A stretch of 64,000 nucleotides of DNA from Aestuariivita sp964402685 (GTDB lineage Bacteria; Pseudomonadota; Alphaproteobacteria; Rhodobacterales; Rhodobacteraceae). The position numbers were made by a program, and so were the translations under genes. The stretch is taken from contig CAYODE010000003.1 of NCBI GenBank assembly GCA_964402685.1, positions 1-64,000 of the forward strand. Reading direction: 5' to 3'. Shown here piece after piece: positions 27,114 through 36,143 of the stretch (positions are counted from its first letter, which is position 1; each line of letters starts with the position of its first letter). The notes below the pieces were generated by a model, which was not told the DNA's origin, did not search any database, and saw only the letters and a list, made by a program, of their open reading frames with translations.

Positions 27114-30100
27114 TCAGCTGCGCAAGCTACCTTTCAAAGTGTGACAGCGATCCATGGCTTGTTTGGCCGCGGTTTCGCGCACCGGGCCATAGCCACGAAT
27201 ATCCTCGGGCAAAGTCAGAGCTTCACTCCAGATCGCGGCATGTGCAGGATCCCGATGAGCGACAGCATCTTCTATTAGCTGCTCATACCACGCCAGTAGC
27301 TGTCGATGCAGCTTTCCATCGGCAGTGAAGCGGAACGGATCGAAAGAGGTGGACCGCAACCCTTTCAGCCGTGCCAATGTACCCATCGCCTTGCCCATCC
27401 AGGGACCAAAGCTGCGTTTTCCCGGTCGCCCACGCGCATCCTTTTTCCGGGCGAGAAACGGCGGAGCCAGATGGTAGTGCACCTTGAAGTCGCCTTCGAA
27501 CTCACGTGCCAGCTGGTCAGCAAACCCTGTTTGCGTTTGGAGGCGAGCTACCTCGTATTCGTCTTTGAACGCCATCAATTTGAACAGGTTCTTGGCCACG
27601 GCGATTATGTCATCGTTCGGGAGCACGGAGCGCAGGCTGTCCAATCGATCTCTGTAGCGCTGGGCATAGGCGCCATCCTGATAGTCTGCTAGAAAACGCG
27701 CTCGGTGGTCGATGATCTCGTCCAACGTCTGCGGTCCTTTTGCCAGGCTCTGCAGATGTTTGGAAACCGCATCAGGGTTTGCTGCCATAACCCGCCCAAG
27801 ATCAAACGCCTTTGTATTTTTTTCAATCGCGACGCCATTCAGAACGATGGCCTGTTTCAGTGCCATCTCGCTGACCGGCACGAGGCCCTTCTGAAACGCG
27901 AACCCGAGCATCATCACATTGGCGAATACGCTGTCACCCAACAGGTCTTCGGCCAGTTTGTTGGCATCCAAACCGCTCACGTGATTGTTGCCGACCGCCT
28001 TGGCGATGACCGCTTCGCGTTCATCGACCTTCAATTTGGCGTCGCGATGCAGGACCAGATCGCCAGTAGGCATTTCGGCCCGGTTGAGGACGATTTGCGA
28101 TCCGGCTTTGTAATGCGCGCTGGCCTTCGGTGAAGACGACACGACGATATCGCATCCAATGACAGCGTCCGCAGCGCCTTGATCAATGCGCACCTGGTGC
28201 AGTTGATCGGGCGCGTCAGAGAGACGGATATAACTCAATACAGTACCAAACTTCTGCGCAAACCCGGTAAAGTCGAGCACGCTCGCTCCCTTGCCCTCCA
28301 GATGCGCTGCCATGGTGATCAGGGCTCCAACAGTGACAACGCCGGTTCCCCCAACGCCAGTCACTAAGAGATCAAAAGGAGTGTCCAGCGCGCGGGATTT
28401 CGGTGCTTTTACTTCAGCCATCACCGCTTCCATGTCCAACCCGGCACCTGCTTTCTTGCGCCGTGTTGCGCCTTCGACGGTGACAAAGGATGGGCAAAAC
28501 CCGTTCAGGCAGGAGAAGTCCTTGTTGCAGCTGTTCAGGTTGATCTTTCGCTTGCGACCTAGTGCTGTCTCTTTAGGCTCCACGCTCAGGCAATTGGATT
28601 CAACCGAACAGTCTCCACAGCCTTCGCAAACAAGATCGTTGATCATGACGAATTTCGGCGGATCCTCCATCGTTCCGCGTTTGCGGCGACGACGCTTTTC
28701 GGTGGCGCAGGTCTGCTCATAGATCAACACGGTCACACCGGGGATGTCGCGCAGTTCGCGTTGCACCAGATCCATCTGCGCGCGATCATCAATGCTGGTG
28801 CCCGAGGGGAAGTCGGTCCGGTCGAACTTCCCTATTTCGTCTGACACGACCGCAATCCGGTCGACACCCTCTGCACGGCATGTCTGCGCAATGGCTGCAA
28901 CACTCACCGGTCCATCCACCGGTTGACCGCCTGTCATGGCAACGGCGTCGTTATATAAGATTTTGTAGGTGATGTTTGTTTTTGCAGCGACTGCTTGCCG
29001 AATGGCCAGTGACCCTGAGTGGTACCATGTGCCTTCGCCGAGGTTTTGAAATATGTGCTTGCCGCCGTTGAATTTCGAAGCGGCGACCCAAGGCACACCT
29101 TCCCCACCCATCTGCGCATATCCGGCGGTGTCCCTGTCCATCCAACTGGCCATGACATGACAGCCGATGCCGGACGCGGCCTTCGATCCGTGCGGCACTT
29201 TGGTTGATGTGTTATGCGGGCAGCCCGAACAAAAATATGGGGTACGATTTGCCCCCGACACACTCAAGACCGGTGGCGCAATTTCGGTCAGCGCTTGCGC
29301 CTTGGCGGGAAGGTCCTCCTCTGGAAAAAACCGGTGCAACCTGTCCGCTATGATTGGCAACAGATTTCGGGGCGAAAGCTCACCCGTCCACGGGATCAGC
29401 GGTTCACCATCACTGGTGTATTTCCCGACCATCCGATGCGGTTTGTCTCCCGGCCAGTCATAGAAATACTCTTTGAACTGGCTTTCGATAATCCCGCGCT
29501 TTTCCTCTACAACCAGAACTTCCTGCTTGCCTTTAACAAACCGCAGCGCGTTGCGCCGCGCCAATGGCCAAACCATTCCAACTTTATAGATGTCGATGCC
29601 CAACGCACGGCACTTCACTTCGTCCAAGCCAAGCAGCCTAAGCGCTTCCATCAAGTCAAGATGAGCTTTGCCCGTCGTGACAAACCCAAATCGCGCGTTT
29701 TCAATATTGTAAACGCGCTCATCAATCGGGTTCGCTTCCGCAAACGCTCGGACAGCTTTCAACTTCGCTTGGATCCGGGTTTCGATTTCGGGCGATGGAA
29801 GATCTGCAGATCGAACGTGTAATCCGCCGGGAGGGATATCGATTTCCGGCAGTTTGAAACGCCGGTCAGGCCGCAATTCGACCGAGCGTGCAGACTCCAC
29901 GGTTTCTGAAATCGCCTTAAAACCCACCCAGGTTCCCGAAAAGCGCGAGAGCGCCAGTCCGTATTCCCCATAGGCGAGATACTCATCAACGGAAGCCGGG
30001 TTCAGCGTCGGCATAAACCACGCCATAAACGCCACGTCCGATTGATGCGGCATGGATGAGCTGACGCAGCCATGATCGTCTCCTGCCACGACCAGAACAC

Positions 30101-30530
30101 CCCCTTTCGGGGCACTGCCATAAGCATTTCCGTGTTTTAGAGCGTCACCTGAACGATCCACGCCCGGGCCTTTTCCGTACCACATGGAATACACACCTTC
30201 GAATTCGCAGTGTGGATCCAAACTGGCTTGTTGCGCGCCCAAAACAGCTGTGGCTCCAAGGTCCTCGTTCACAGCTGGCATGAACTCGATCCGGTCGGCT
30301 TTTAGTCTGTCTCGGGCTCGCCAGAGCTCTAGATCGAGTCCCCCCAAAGGCGAGCCCCGATATCCCGAAACAAAACCCGCTGTATTGAGCCCCGCGTTCC
30401 GATCCCTGCGGGCCTGATCCATCATGATGCGCGCAAGCGCTTGTGTTCCTGTCAGAAAGACCCGCCCCTTTGTACGGGCGTAGCGGTCCTCAAGTTGGTA
30501 CATATCGAAGTTTGGAGCTGGATGGGTCAC
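27114..30530 (-). CDS. Indolepyruvate ferredoxin oxidoreductase family protein (fused subunits)
   Basis: A 1138-residue fused 2-oxoacid:ferredoxin oxidoreductase of the type that oxidatively decarboxylates aryl pyruvates to acyl-CoA. The N-terminal half holds the TPP-dependent part (GNAYGSAPKGGVLVVAGDDH; cysteines in PYFCSGCPHNTSTKVPHG near residue 433; GIGCHVMASWMDRDTAGY). A cysteine-rich ferredoxin-like segment lies near residues 630-670 (LVCEGCGDCSVESNCLSVEP, CNKDFSCLNGFCPSFVTVEG). The C-terminal gamma-type domain starts at LVTGVGGTGVVTVGALITMA (about 727). Aerobic Proteobacteria carry this long form. It is divergent from an Lrp/AsnC regulator, pointing to a role in aromatic amino acid breakdown. 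Confidence 0.9.
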   Translation of the reverse strand: MTHPAPNFDMYQLEDRYARTKGRVFLTGTQALARIMMDQARRDRNAGLNTAGFVSGYRGSPLGGLDLELWRARDRLKADRIEFMPAVNEDLGATAVLGAQQASLDPHCEFEGVYSMWYGKGPGVDRSGDALKHGNAYGSAPKGGVLVVAGDDHGCVSSSMPHQSDVAFMAWFMPTLNPASVDEYLAYGEYGLALSRFSGTWVGFKAISETVESARSVELRPDRRFKLPEIDIPPGGLHVRSADLPSPEIETRIQAKLKAVRAFAEANPIDERVYNIENARFGFVTTGKAHLDLMEALRLLGLDEVKCRALGIDIYKVGMVWPLARRNALRFVKGKQEVLVVEEKRGIIESQFKEYFYDWPGDKPHRMVGKYTSDGEPLIPWTGELSPRNLLPIIADRLHRFFPEEDLPAKAQALTEIAPPVLSVSGANRTPYFCSGCPHNTSTKVPHGSKAASGIGCHVMASWMDRDTAGYAQMGGEGVPWVAASKFNGGKHIFQNLGEGTWYHSGSLAIRQAVAAKTNITYKILYNDAVAMTGGQPVDGPVSVAAIAQTCRAEGVDRIAVVSDEIGKFDRTDFPSGTSIDDRAQMDLVQRELRDIPGVTVLIYEQTCATEKRRRRKRGTMEDPPKFVMINDLVCEGCGDCSVESNCLSVEPKETALGRKRKINLNSCNKDFSCLNGFCPSFVTVEGATRRKKAGAGLDMEAVMAEVKAPKSRALDTPFDLLVTGVGGTGVVTVGALITMAAHLEGKGASVLDFTGFAQKFGTVLSYIRLSDAPDQLHQVRIDQGAADAVIGCDIVVSSSPKASAHYKAGSQIVLNRAEMPTGDLVLHRDAKLKVDEREAVIAKAVGNNHVSGLDANKLAEDLLGDSVFANVMMLGFAFQKGLVPVSEMALKQAIVLNGVAIEKNTKAFDLGRVMAANPDAVSKHLQSLAKGPQTLDEIIDHRARFLADYQDGAYAQRYRDRLDSLRSVLPNDDIIAVAKNLFKLMAFKDEYEVARLQTQTGFADQLAREFEGDFKVHYHLAPPFLARKKDARGRPGKRSFGPWMGKAMGTLARLKGLRSTSFDPFRFTADGKLHRQLLAWYEQLIEDAVAHRDPAHAAIWSEALTLPEDIRGYGPVRETAAKQAMDRCHTLKGSLRS

Positions 30531-30583
30531 GGCGATCAGCCTCAGGTTTTTCGCGGTCGCGTCAGCCTAGGGCATTGAAACAG

Positions 30584-30602
30584 AAAAATTCTTCCAATTT
30601 TT
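30584..30602. promoter_or_regulatory. Inverted repeat, candidate Lrp/AsnC operator
   Basis: AAAAATT-CTTCC-AATTTTT is a perfect 7-bp inverted repeat with a 5-base spacer, lying in the 139-bp region between the divergent oxidoreductase and Lrp/AsnC genes. The centre is about 63 bp upstream of the oxidoreductase start. The AT-rich arms around a short spacer resemble Lrp-family binding sites. A second loose dyad (GGTAC at 30625, GTACC at 30661) lies nearer the regulator start. Confidence 0.5.
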
Positions 30603-30669
30603 GCGTGTTTGAATACAAAATGGGGTACTCTCACCAAAAAATGGATCAAAATAGAAAAAGTGTACCAAG

Positions 30670-31113
30670 ATGCCGTTGCTATCTGAAAATGATCTCAAAA
30701 TCATTGCTGAGCTTCAGAAAGACTGTCGCATCCCCAACGCGGAACTGGCGGGCAAAGTAGGTATGTCTACCTCGGCTTGCTGGAGACGGGTGCGCGCGCT
30801 TGAAGAAGCCGGTGTTATCGAGCAGTTTACGATCCGCTTGAATCCGCGAAAAATGGGCCTCGAATTTCACGCGCTGGTTCATGTGCAGCTGACCCGCCAC
30901 GCGCCGGACAAAATTGTTGATTTCATGCGAGCGATTGAGGCGAGCCCGGAAGTCAAAGAGTGCTATGCCACGACAGGGCAGGCCGATTATCACTTGCGGG
31001 TGCTCACGACAGACATCGACGCGTATAACCGTTTTCTAGAGAATTTTCTGTTCCGCCTACCTGCGGTCTCCAGCGCTCAAACGAATGTTGTTCTGCGCAC
31101 AATCAAAAGATGA
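30670..31113 (+). CDS. Lrp/AsnC family transcriptional regulator
   Basis: A 147-residue Lrp/AsnC regulator. The N-terminal HTH reads LAGKVGMSTSACWRRVRALE and is followed by AGVIEQFTIRLNPRKMGLEF; the C-terminal RAM/ligand domain contains CYATTGQADYHLRVLTTDID. Length and domain order are standard. It is divergent from the fused oxidoreductase gene, so control of that gene by an aromatic amino acid or derivative is likely. This pairing is common in Alphaproteobacteria; the actual ligand is not readable. Confidence 0.92.
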   Translation: MPLLSENDLKIIAELQKDCRIPNAELAGKVGMSTSACWRRVRALEEAGVIEQFTIRLNPRKMGLEFHALVHVQLTRHAPDKIVDFMRAIEASPEVKECYATTGQADYHLRVLTTDIDAYNRFLENFLFRLPAVSSAQTNVVLRTIKR

Positions 31114-31264
31114 GCGTGTCACAGTCGACTCGCACAGAAGATTTGCTGCGGTGCGGCGCGCGTGGATAGAATCCGAGAATCCTTTGAAATATCTGACAAA
31201 TCCGTTAGTCTGACGCTCGATTATTTCTTTTTTTAGAGATTTCAAACTGACGAAAGGGGTCAGT

Positions 31265-32638
31265 ATGAAAGCGTTTGTTAAGTCATTCGTGACATGCGTT
31301 TTAGCTTTGTCGTTTTCTACCGCCGCGCCGGCGGAGCCACTCCGTGATGCCGTGCGTCACGCGGTAACAACCAATCCATTGGTTCAAGCCCGCGACGCGA
31401 ATATGAAAGCTAGCGCGTACGAACTGCTACAGCTGCGCGGCGAGTATCTTCCGCGTGTCGATGTCTTCGGGGATATCGGGAACGAAAAGGTAGACGACCC
31501 AACATCGCTGACCACAGTTGAAAACGATGTGACGAAAACGCGGAGCCAAATTGGCGTCCGCGCGAGTTACGTTCTGTTTGACGGGTTCCGCCGTGCCAAC
31601 CTGGTCTATGCGAATGCCGCGCGAGTGGATGCCAGTATTTTCAGCTTACTCGATGCTTCTGAAACTATGGCGTTGAACGCGGTCGAAGCCTATATCGACG
31701 TCTATCGCCATCAGGCACTTTTGGAAGTGGCCGGGCGGAACATACGCAGCCACATCGCAATCGGGCAGCAGGTCCGTGACCTGGTTGACGCCGGCCGTCT
31801 TCCCTTCAGCGATGAGTTGACGATCGATGACCGGATCGAAGCAGCTCGCTTGGTCGAACTTGAGGTCAAGAGATCGCTCCGCGATGCGCGATCGCGGTAT
31901 CTGAGGGTCATTGGTCGTGCACCTTCCGGCGGCATGTCTCTGACCACGGTCAAATTACCGCGAAACGAAACGGTTTTGCGCGATGCGGCATTGGAAAACA
32001 GCTACCGGCTTAAAGGTGCGCAAGCGCGTTTGGATCAGACCACCTATCAGGAAGGGATCAGCCAGTCCGACAGGTATCCTCAGCTGTCGCTGGAAGTCGG
32101 AGCATCGACCGGTGAAAACCGAAACGGAAACTTCAATGATCGCGACGATCAATTCGCTGGAATCACAATGAACTGGACCCTCTACAAGGGTGGTAGGGAA
32201 GATCAGCGGCGCGCCTTCGCACAACGCAGCTATGAGGCCGCATTTCGGCGCGATGCCGCAGCCCGCGACGTTATTGATCTGGTCAACCGGTCATGGACCA
32301 GTCTGCAAACCAATGACGAACGCGCGCGTCGACTGCGACAGCAACTCAGCGTGAACCGGACCCTTGTAGATGTATATGGTGAGGAATTTGACGCCGCCAA
32401 AAGGACGCTGCTGGATCTTTTGGAAGTGGAGCGATCGCGTTTTAATGTCGAGTTCGAAAAGGTCAGCGCCGAAGCAAGCCTGTCCTTCAGCAAGTATCGC
32501 GTTCTGGCATCCCAAAGCCGCCTTGCAGAGCATTTCGGACTACAACCGGCGGATATCGCGCTCGAACCCACGTTCCAACGGCGCGCGTTGGCCTCGCCCA
32601 CGGCGATCTTTAATTCCGTGATCGAGCCGCTGGAATGA
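31265..32638 (+). CDS. TolC family outer-membrane protein of a type I secretion system
   Basis: A 457-residue TolC-type outer-membrane channel. A Sec signal peptide (MKAFVKSFVTCVLALSFSTA, then APAEPL) precedes the first helical repeat beginning LRDAVRHAVTTNPLVQARDA. Typical elements are LRGEYLPRVDVFGDIGNEKV, GVRASYVLFDGFRRANLVYA and the second repeat with ITMNWTLYKGGREDQRRAFA. Its stop overlaps the ATG of the ABC component, making the first gene of a TolC-ABC-HlyD operon. The giant RTX-tailed protein at 38629 is the obvious cargo. Confidence 0.88.
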   Translation: MKAFVKSFVTCVLALSFSTAAPAEPLRDAVRHAVTTNPLVQARDANMKASAYELLQLRGEYLPRVDVFGDIGNEKVDDPTSLTTVENDVTKTRSQIGVRASYVLFDGFRRANLVYANAARVDASIFSLLDASETMALNAVEAYIDVYRHQALLEVAGRNIRSHIAIGQQVRDLVDAGRLPFSDELTIDDRIEAARLVELEVKRSLRDARSRYLRVIGRAPSGGMSLTTVKLPRNETVLRDAALENSYRLKGAQARLDQTTYQEGISQSDRYPQLSLEVGASTGENRNGNFNDRDDQFAGITMNWTLYKGGREDQRRAFAQRSYEAAFRRDAAARDVIDLVNRSWTSLQTNDERARRLRQQLSVNRTLVDVYGEEFDAAKRTLLDLLEVERSRFNVEFEKVSAEASLSFSKYRVLASQSRLAEHFGLQPADIALEPTFQRRALASPTAIFNSVIEPLE

Positions 32639-34815
32639 CCGGCACACCCGAGACAACCGCCAAGGTGGTTTCTATCGGGGCCAGCGAATTTCCTCCTCCC
32701 GGGTCGGTGGATAGACGGCTTGCACTTGTCGAGTGGTTCGCACGCGAAACATCACAAACGTTCAATGCGACGGCGGTGTCCGGTCGCTTACCTCATGGCG
32801 CCGACTTGACCCAACCTGAAATTCTGGCGCGAGCGTTAGACGTGATCTCTCTCCGCTCGCGGTTTGTACTTAAGGATATCCGACGTTTAGATCCCATCGT
32901 ATTTCCCTGCGTCGTGTTCCAAAAGGATGGGCCGCCTCTGGTCCTCACCAAGATCTCAGGCAAGATGGCGACAATCGTCGATCCTTCGGCCGCGGATATG
33001 CTGCGCGATATTCGCCTGAAGGATCTGCGCCGCAAGATAAAACCCGGTGTCTTGCTCGTCACCAAAGCAGAAGATGCGATTAATCAACGCCTTGATCCGG
33101 AAAGCGCAGTACCGCGGACGACCCATTGGTTCTGGGGAGCAGTCCGCGCGAATTGGGGGGCCTGGTTTCAGATCGTCGTCGCCGCGTTTTGCATGAATGT
33201 ACTGGCCTTGGCGCTGCCGCTTTTCGTCATGAACGTCTATGATCGGGTGATCCCCAACCTTGCCTTTGTCACGCTGTGGACACTGGCGCTTGGTGTCGGA
33301 ATTGCACTTGCCTTTGATCTGCTACTCCGATCTGCCAGGGTTAGTATCATCGAACGCATCAGCAGGCGGGTCGATCTGAAAGTAGCGTCCTCGCTTTTTG
33401 CCCACGCGATGAATGTCAAACTCCTGACCCGGCCAGGTGGCGCGGCCGGCATGGCGAACACAATCCGGGATTTTGATACGGTCCGCGATTTTTTTGCCTC
33501 TACGACAGTCGTTTCTTTGATCGACCTGATGTTCATCGGGATCTTTCTGGGCGCGCTTTACATGATCGTGGGACCCATCGCTTTGGTGCCTCTGCTGGCC
33601 GTGCCTGTGGTCATGATCCTTGCCCTGATCGCTCAGGTCCCGATGGGTAAGGCCGCTGAACAAGCGCAGCGTATCGCCGCCAAGCGTCATGTTGTTCTTG
33701 TTGAATCCCTCGTCGGCGTCGAGTCCATCAAAAGTTTAAACGCCGAACCCGTGATGCAACGCGAGTGGGAGACGGCTGTGGCCGCCGCGTCACGCGTCAA
33801 CTCACGCACCAAAACCTGGTCAAGTGTTGCGTCAAATGGGACGATGCTGATCCAGCAGGGCGTCAGCGTGATCATCATTGTCTGGGGCGTTTTTCTTGTC
33901 TCAGCAGGGGAAATCTCGGTCGGTGGACTGATTGCTGCAAATATCCTGGCAGGCCGCGTTCTGGCCCCACTTGGAACCATCGCACAGACAATCTTTCGAG
34001 CACAGCACGCGGTCAAAGCACTTAAGAGCCTCAATCAATTTATGCATCTGCCCACTGAACGCGGACCTACGGTCACCAGCGATTTGCGCGCCGGGGCAGG
34101 GCAGCTGGAGTTCCGCAAGCTGTCCTTTACCTATCCAGGCTCTCCCACGCCTGTCCTGACCGATATGAACTTTACGGTCACGCCTGGCGAGACAGTCGGC
34201 GTGCTTGGTAAGGTGGGGTCCGGTAAGACGACCATGGGCAAATTGGCAACCGGGTTGATCGAACCACAGTCGGGACAAATCCTGTTGGATGACATCGCCA
34301 TCACCCAATATGACCCATCTGAGCTCAGATGTTCTGTCGGATACTTACCGCAGCATCCGGATCTCTTCACGGGAACACTGCGCGAAAATCTGACCATTGG
34401 TGTGGCTGACGCCAGTGATGAGGCCATCCACAAAGCGCTCTATTACGCGGCTATGGACAGCTTTGTGGCTGCTTTACCGGATGGCATCGAAACCTTTCTT
34501 GGTGAACAAGGCAGCCGGCTTTCCGGTGGTCAGAAACAGGGCGTGTCCCTTGCGCGTTTACTCCTGCGGAAGCCCAAACTCCTGTTTCTGGATGAGCCCA
34601 CCAGCGCGATGGATCATCAGATGGAGTCAGTTGTGGCAGAGCGTTTGAACGATCTCGCCAAGACCGGGATGGGCATGATTTTGTGCACACATCGCATGTC
34701 GCTTGCAAATATCGTGGACCGCCTCATGGTGGTCGATCAAGGCAGGATTGTCCTGGATGGTCCACGGGATGAAGTCCTCGCCAAACTATCCTCCAACGCG
34801 AATAAGGTGGAATAG
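32635..34815 (+). CDS. Type I secretion system permease/ATPase (LssB/HlyB-like)
   Basis: A 726-residue exporter with an N-terminal C39-like domain (about residues 20-145), membrane helices (about 165-420) and an ABC ATPase domain. The C39-like domain lacks an evident catalytic Cys in the usual position, so it is probably a non-cleaving substrate-docking domain as in HlyB. Walker A is GVLGKVGSGKTTMGKLATG (about 524), the signature RLSGGQKQGVSLARLLL (about 626), Walker B PKLLFLDEPTSAMDHQ (about 645), with an intact switch histidine in ILCTHRMSL. It sits between TolC and HlyD genes and powers export of the RTX-tailed protein. Confidence 0.9.
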   Translation: MTGTPETTAKVVSIGASEFPPPGSVDRRLALVEWFARETSQTFNATAVSGRLPHGADLTQPEILARALDVISLRSRFVLKDIRRLDPIVFPCVVFQKDGPPLVLTKISGKMATIVDPSAADMLRDIRLKDLRRKIKPGVLLVTKAEDAINQRLDPESAVPRTTHWFWGAVRANWGAWFQIVVAAFCMNVLALALPLFVMNVYDRVIPNLAFVTLWTLALGVGIALAFDLLLRSARVSIIERISRRVDLKVASSLFAHAMNVKLLTRPGGAAGMANTIRDFDTVRDFFASTTVVSLIDLMFIGIFLGALYMIVGPIALVPLLAVPVVMILALIAQVPMGKAAEQAQRIAAKRHVVLVESLVGVESIKSLNAEPVMQREWETAVAAASRVNSRTKTWSSVASNGTMLIQQGVSVIIIVWGVFLVSAGEISVGGLIAANILAGRVLAPLGTIAQTIFRAQHAVKALKSLNQFMHLPTERGPTVTSDLRAGAGQLEFRKLSFTYPGSPTPVLTDMNFTVTPGETVGVLGKVGSGKTTMGKLATGLIEPQSGQILLDDIAITQYDPSELRCSVGYLPQHPDLFTGTLRENLTIGVADASDEAIHKALYYAAMDSFVAALPDGIETFLGEQGSRLSGGQKQGVSLARLLLRKPKLLFLDEPTSAMDHQMESVVAERLNDLAKTGMGMILCTHRMSLANIVDRLMVVDQGRIVLDGPRDEVLAKLSSNANKVE

Positions 34816-34818
34816 TCT

Positions 34819-36141
34819 ATGTTCGGAGGCCGCATCGAAGACGAATTTGCCAACAACCACGCCTCGACCTCATTGGTCATCGAACGGTCCGGTTCGGGTT
34901 GGTTGTTGTGGCTCATACTCTGTGGCCTAGCCGCTTTCGTCTATTGGGCCAGCACCTTTACAATTGAAGAATCCGCGCGCGCCGTGGGCCGGGTCATCCC
35001 CTCGCAACAGGTTCAAACGGTGCAAAGCCTGGAAGGCGGCATCGTTTCAACCATCGAAGTGACCGAAGGCGACTTTGTTCAGGCAGGTAGCGTGCTGATG
35101 CAAATTGACGACACGCGATTTGACTCCCAACGCGGCGAATTGCTCGAGCGTGAGGCGGCACTTCTCGCGGAGGATACGCGGCTGAAGGCCGAAGCGCGCT
35201 TTGACACCGACCTGCGGTTTCCCGATGGCTTGGTCGAACGCACACCGCTTGCCACACAAGCCGAAATGCAGGTCTTTCTCTCCCGCAGGGAACAGCTCAC
35301 ACGCGAATTGAACGTGTTGGGCGATCAGCTGTTGCAGCGCCGCAGCGAGTTAGAAGAGCTACTGGCTACGCGGCAGCGCACCCGTGAGATTATCGCGCCT
35401 TTGCAGGAAGAAGTGACGCTGACCGAGGACATGGTTGCGCGCAATCTCGTCCCCCGCGTTGAGCTTCTTCGACTAAAATCTCGGTTGGCAGAATTGTCCG
35501 GCGACATCACGGTTTCTATCGCGTCGGAAGCGCGACTGAAGGCATCGATAGGTGAAGCGACGAACCAAATTGATGCTGCCCGCTCGTCCTATGTTCTATC
35601 CGCGCGCCAGCGCCTCGCCCAACTGCAGCTAGAACTTGCGGTGGTCCAGGAAACGTTGCGCGCCGCCGAAGACCGCGTCGCTCGCACCCTGCTTCGCGCG
35701 CCAGTCGAAGGGATCGTGAACAGCGTCACGGTGAAAACACTGGGGGCGGTCGTGCAGCCCGGTCAGGATTTGGTCGAGATTGTGCCCGTTGATGACAGCC
35801 TTCTCATCGAAGCGGATCTGGGTCCGCGTGATATTGGCTTTGTACGCGCGGGCGAGACCGCATCTGTGAAAATCACCGCCTATGATTACCTGCAATACGG
35901 GGCACTAGAGGGCGAGGTTGTGCGGATCGGGGCGGACACGATCCAGGGGGTAGACGGGCAGGAATTCTTTCGTGTTGTCGTGCGGACGGACAAATCATTC
36001 CTGGGCACTGAGGATAACCCGCTGCCCATCACACCGGGGATGGTCGCCTCGGTTGACATACAGACAGGGGAACGGACGGTTCTGAACTATCTGACTAAGC
36101 CGATCCTGCGCGCGCAATCCGAAGCATTGCGTGAACGCTGA
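34819..36141 (+). CDS. HlyD family type I secretion membrane fusion protein
   Basis: A 440-residue periplasmic adaptor linking the ABC exporter to TolC. It has a short cytoplasmic tail, one membrane helix (GWLLWLILCGLAAFVYWAS, about residues 29-47), then the lipoyl half-motif VVSxIxVTEGDFVQAGSVLM region, a long coiled coil (about 95-290), the second half-motif RTLLRAPVEGIVNSVTVKTL and a C-terminal beta domain (GMVASVDIQTGERTVLNYLT). It follows the ABC gene by 3 bp and ends 2 bp before the convergent cyclase gene. Confidence 0.9.
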   Translation: MFGGRIEDEFANNHASTSLVIERSGSGWLLWLILCGLAAFVYWASTFTIEESARAVGRVIPSQQVQTVQSLEGGIVSTIEVTEGDFVQAGSVLMQIDDTRFDSQRGELLEREAALLAEDTRLKAEARFDTDLRFPDGLVERTPLATQAEMQVFLSRREQLTRELNVLGDQLLQRRSELEELLATRQRTREIIAPLQEEVTLTEDMVARNLVPRVELLRLKSRLAELSGDITVSIASEARLKASIGEATNQIDAARSSYVLSARQRLAQLQLELAVVQETLRAAEDRVARTLLRAPVEGIVNSVTVKTLGAVVQPGQDLVEIVPVDDSLLIEADLGPRDIGFVRAGETASVKITAYDYLQYGALEGEVVRIGADTIQGVDGQEFFRVVVRTDKSFLGTEDNPLPITPGMVASVDIQTGERTVLNYLTKPILRAQSEALRER

Positions 36142-36143
36142 CG

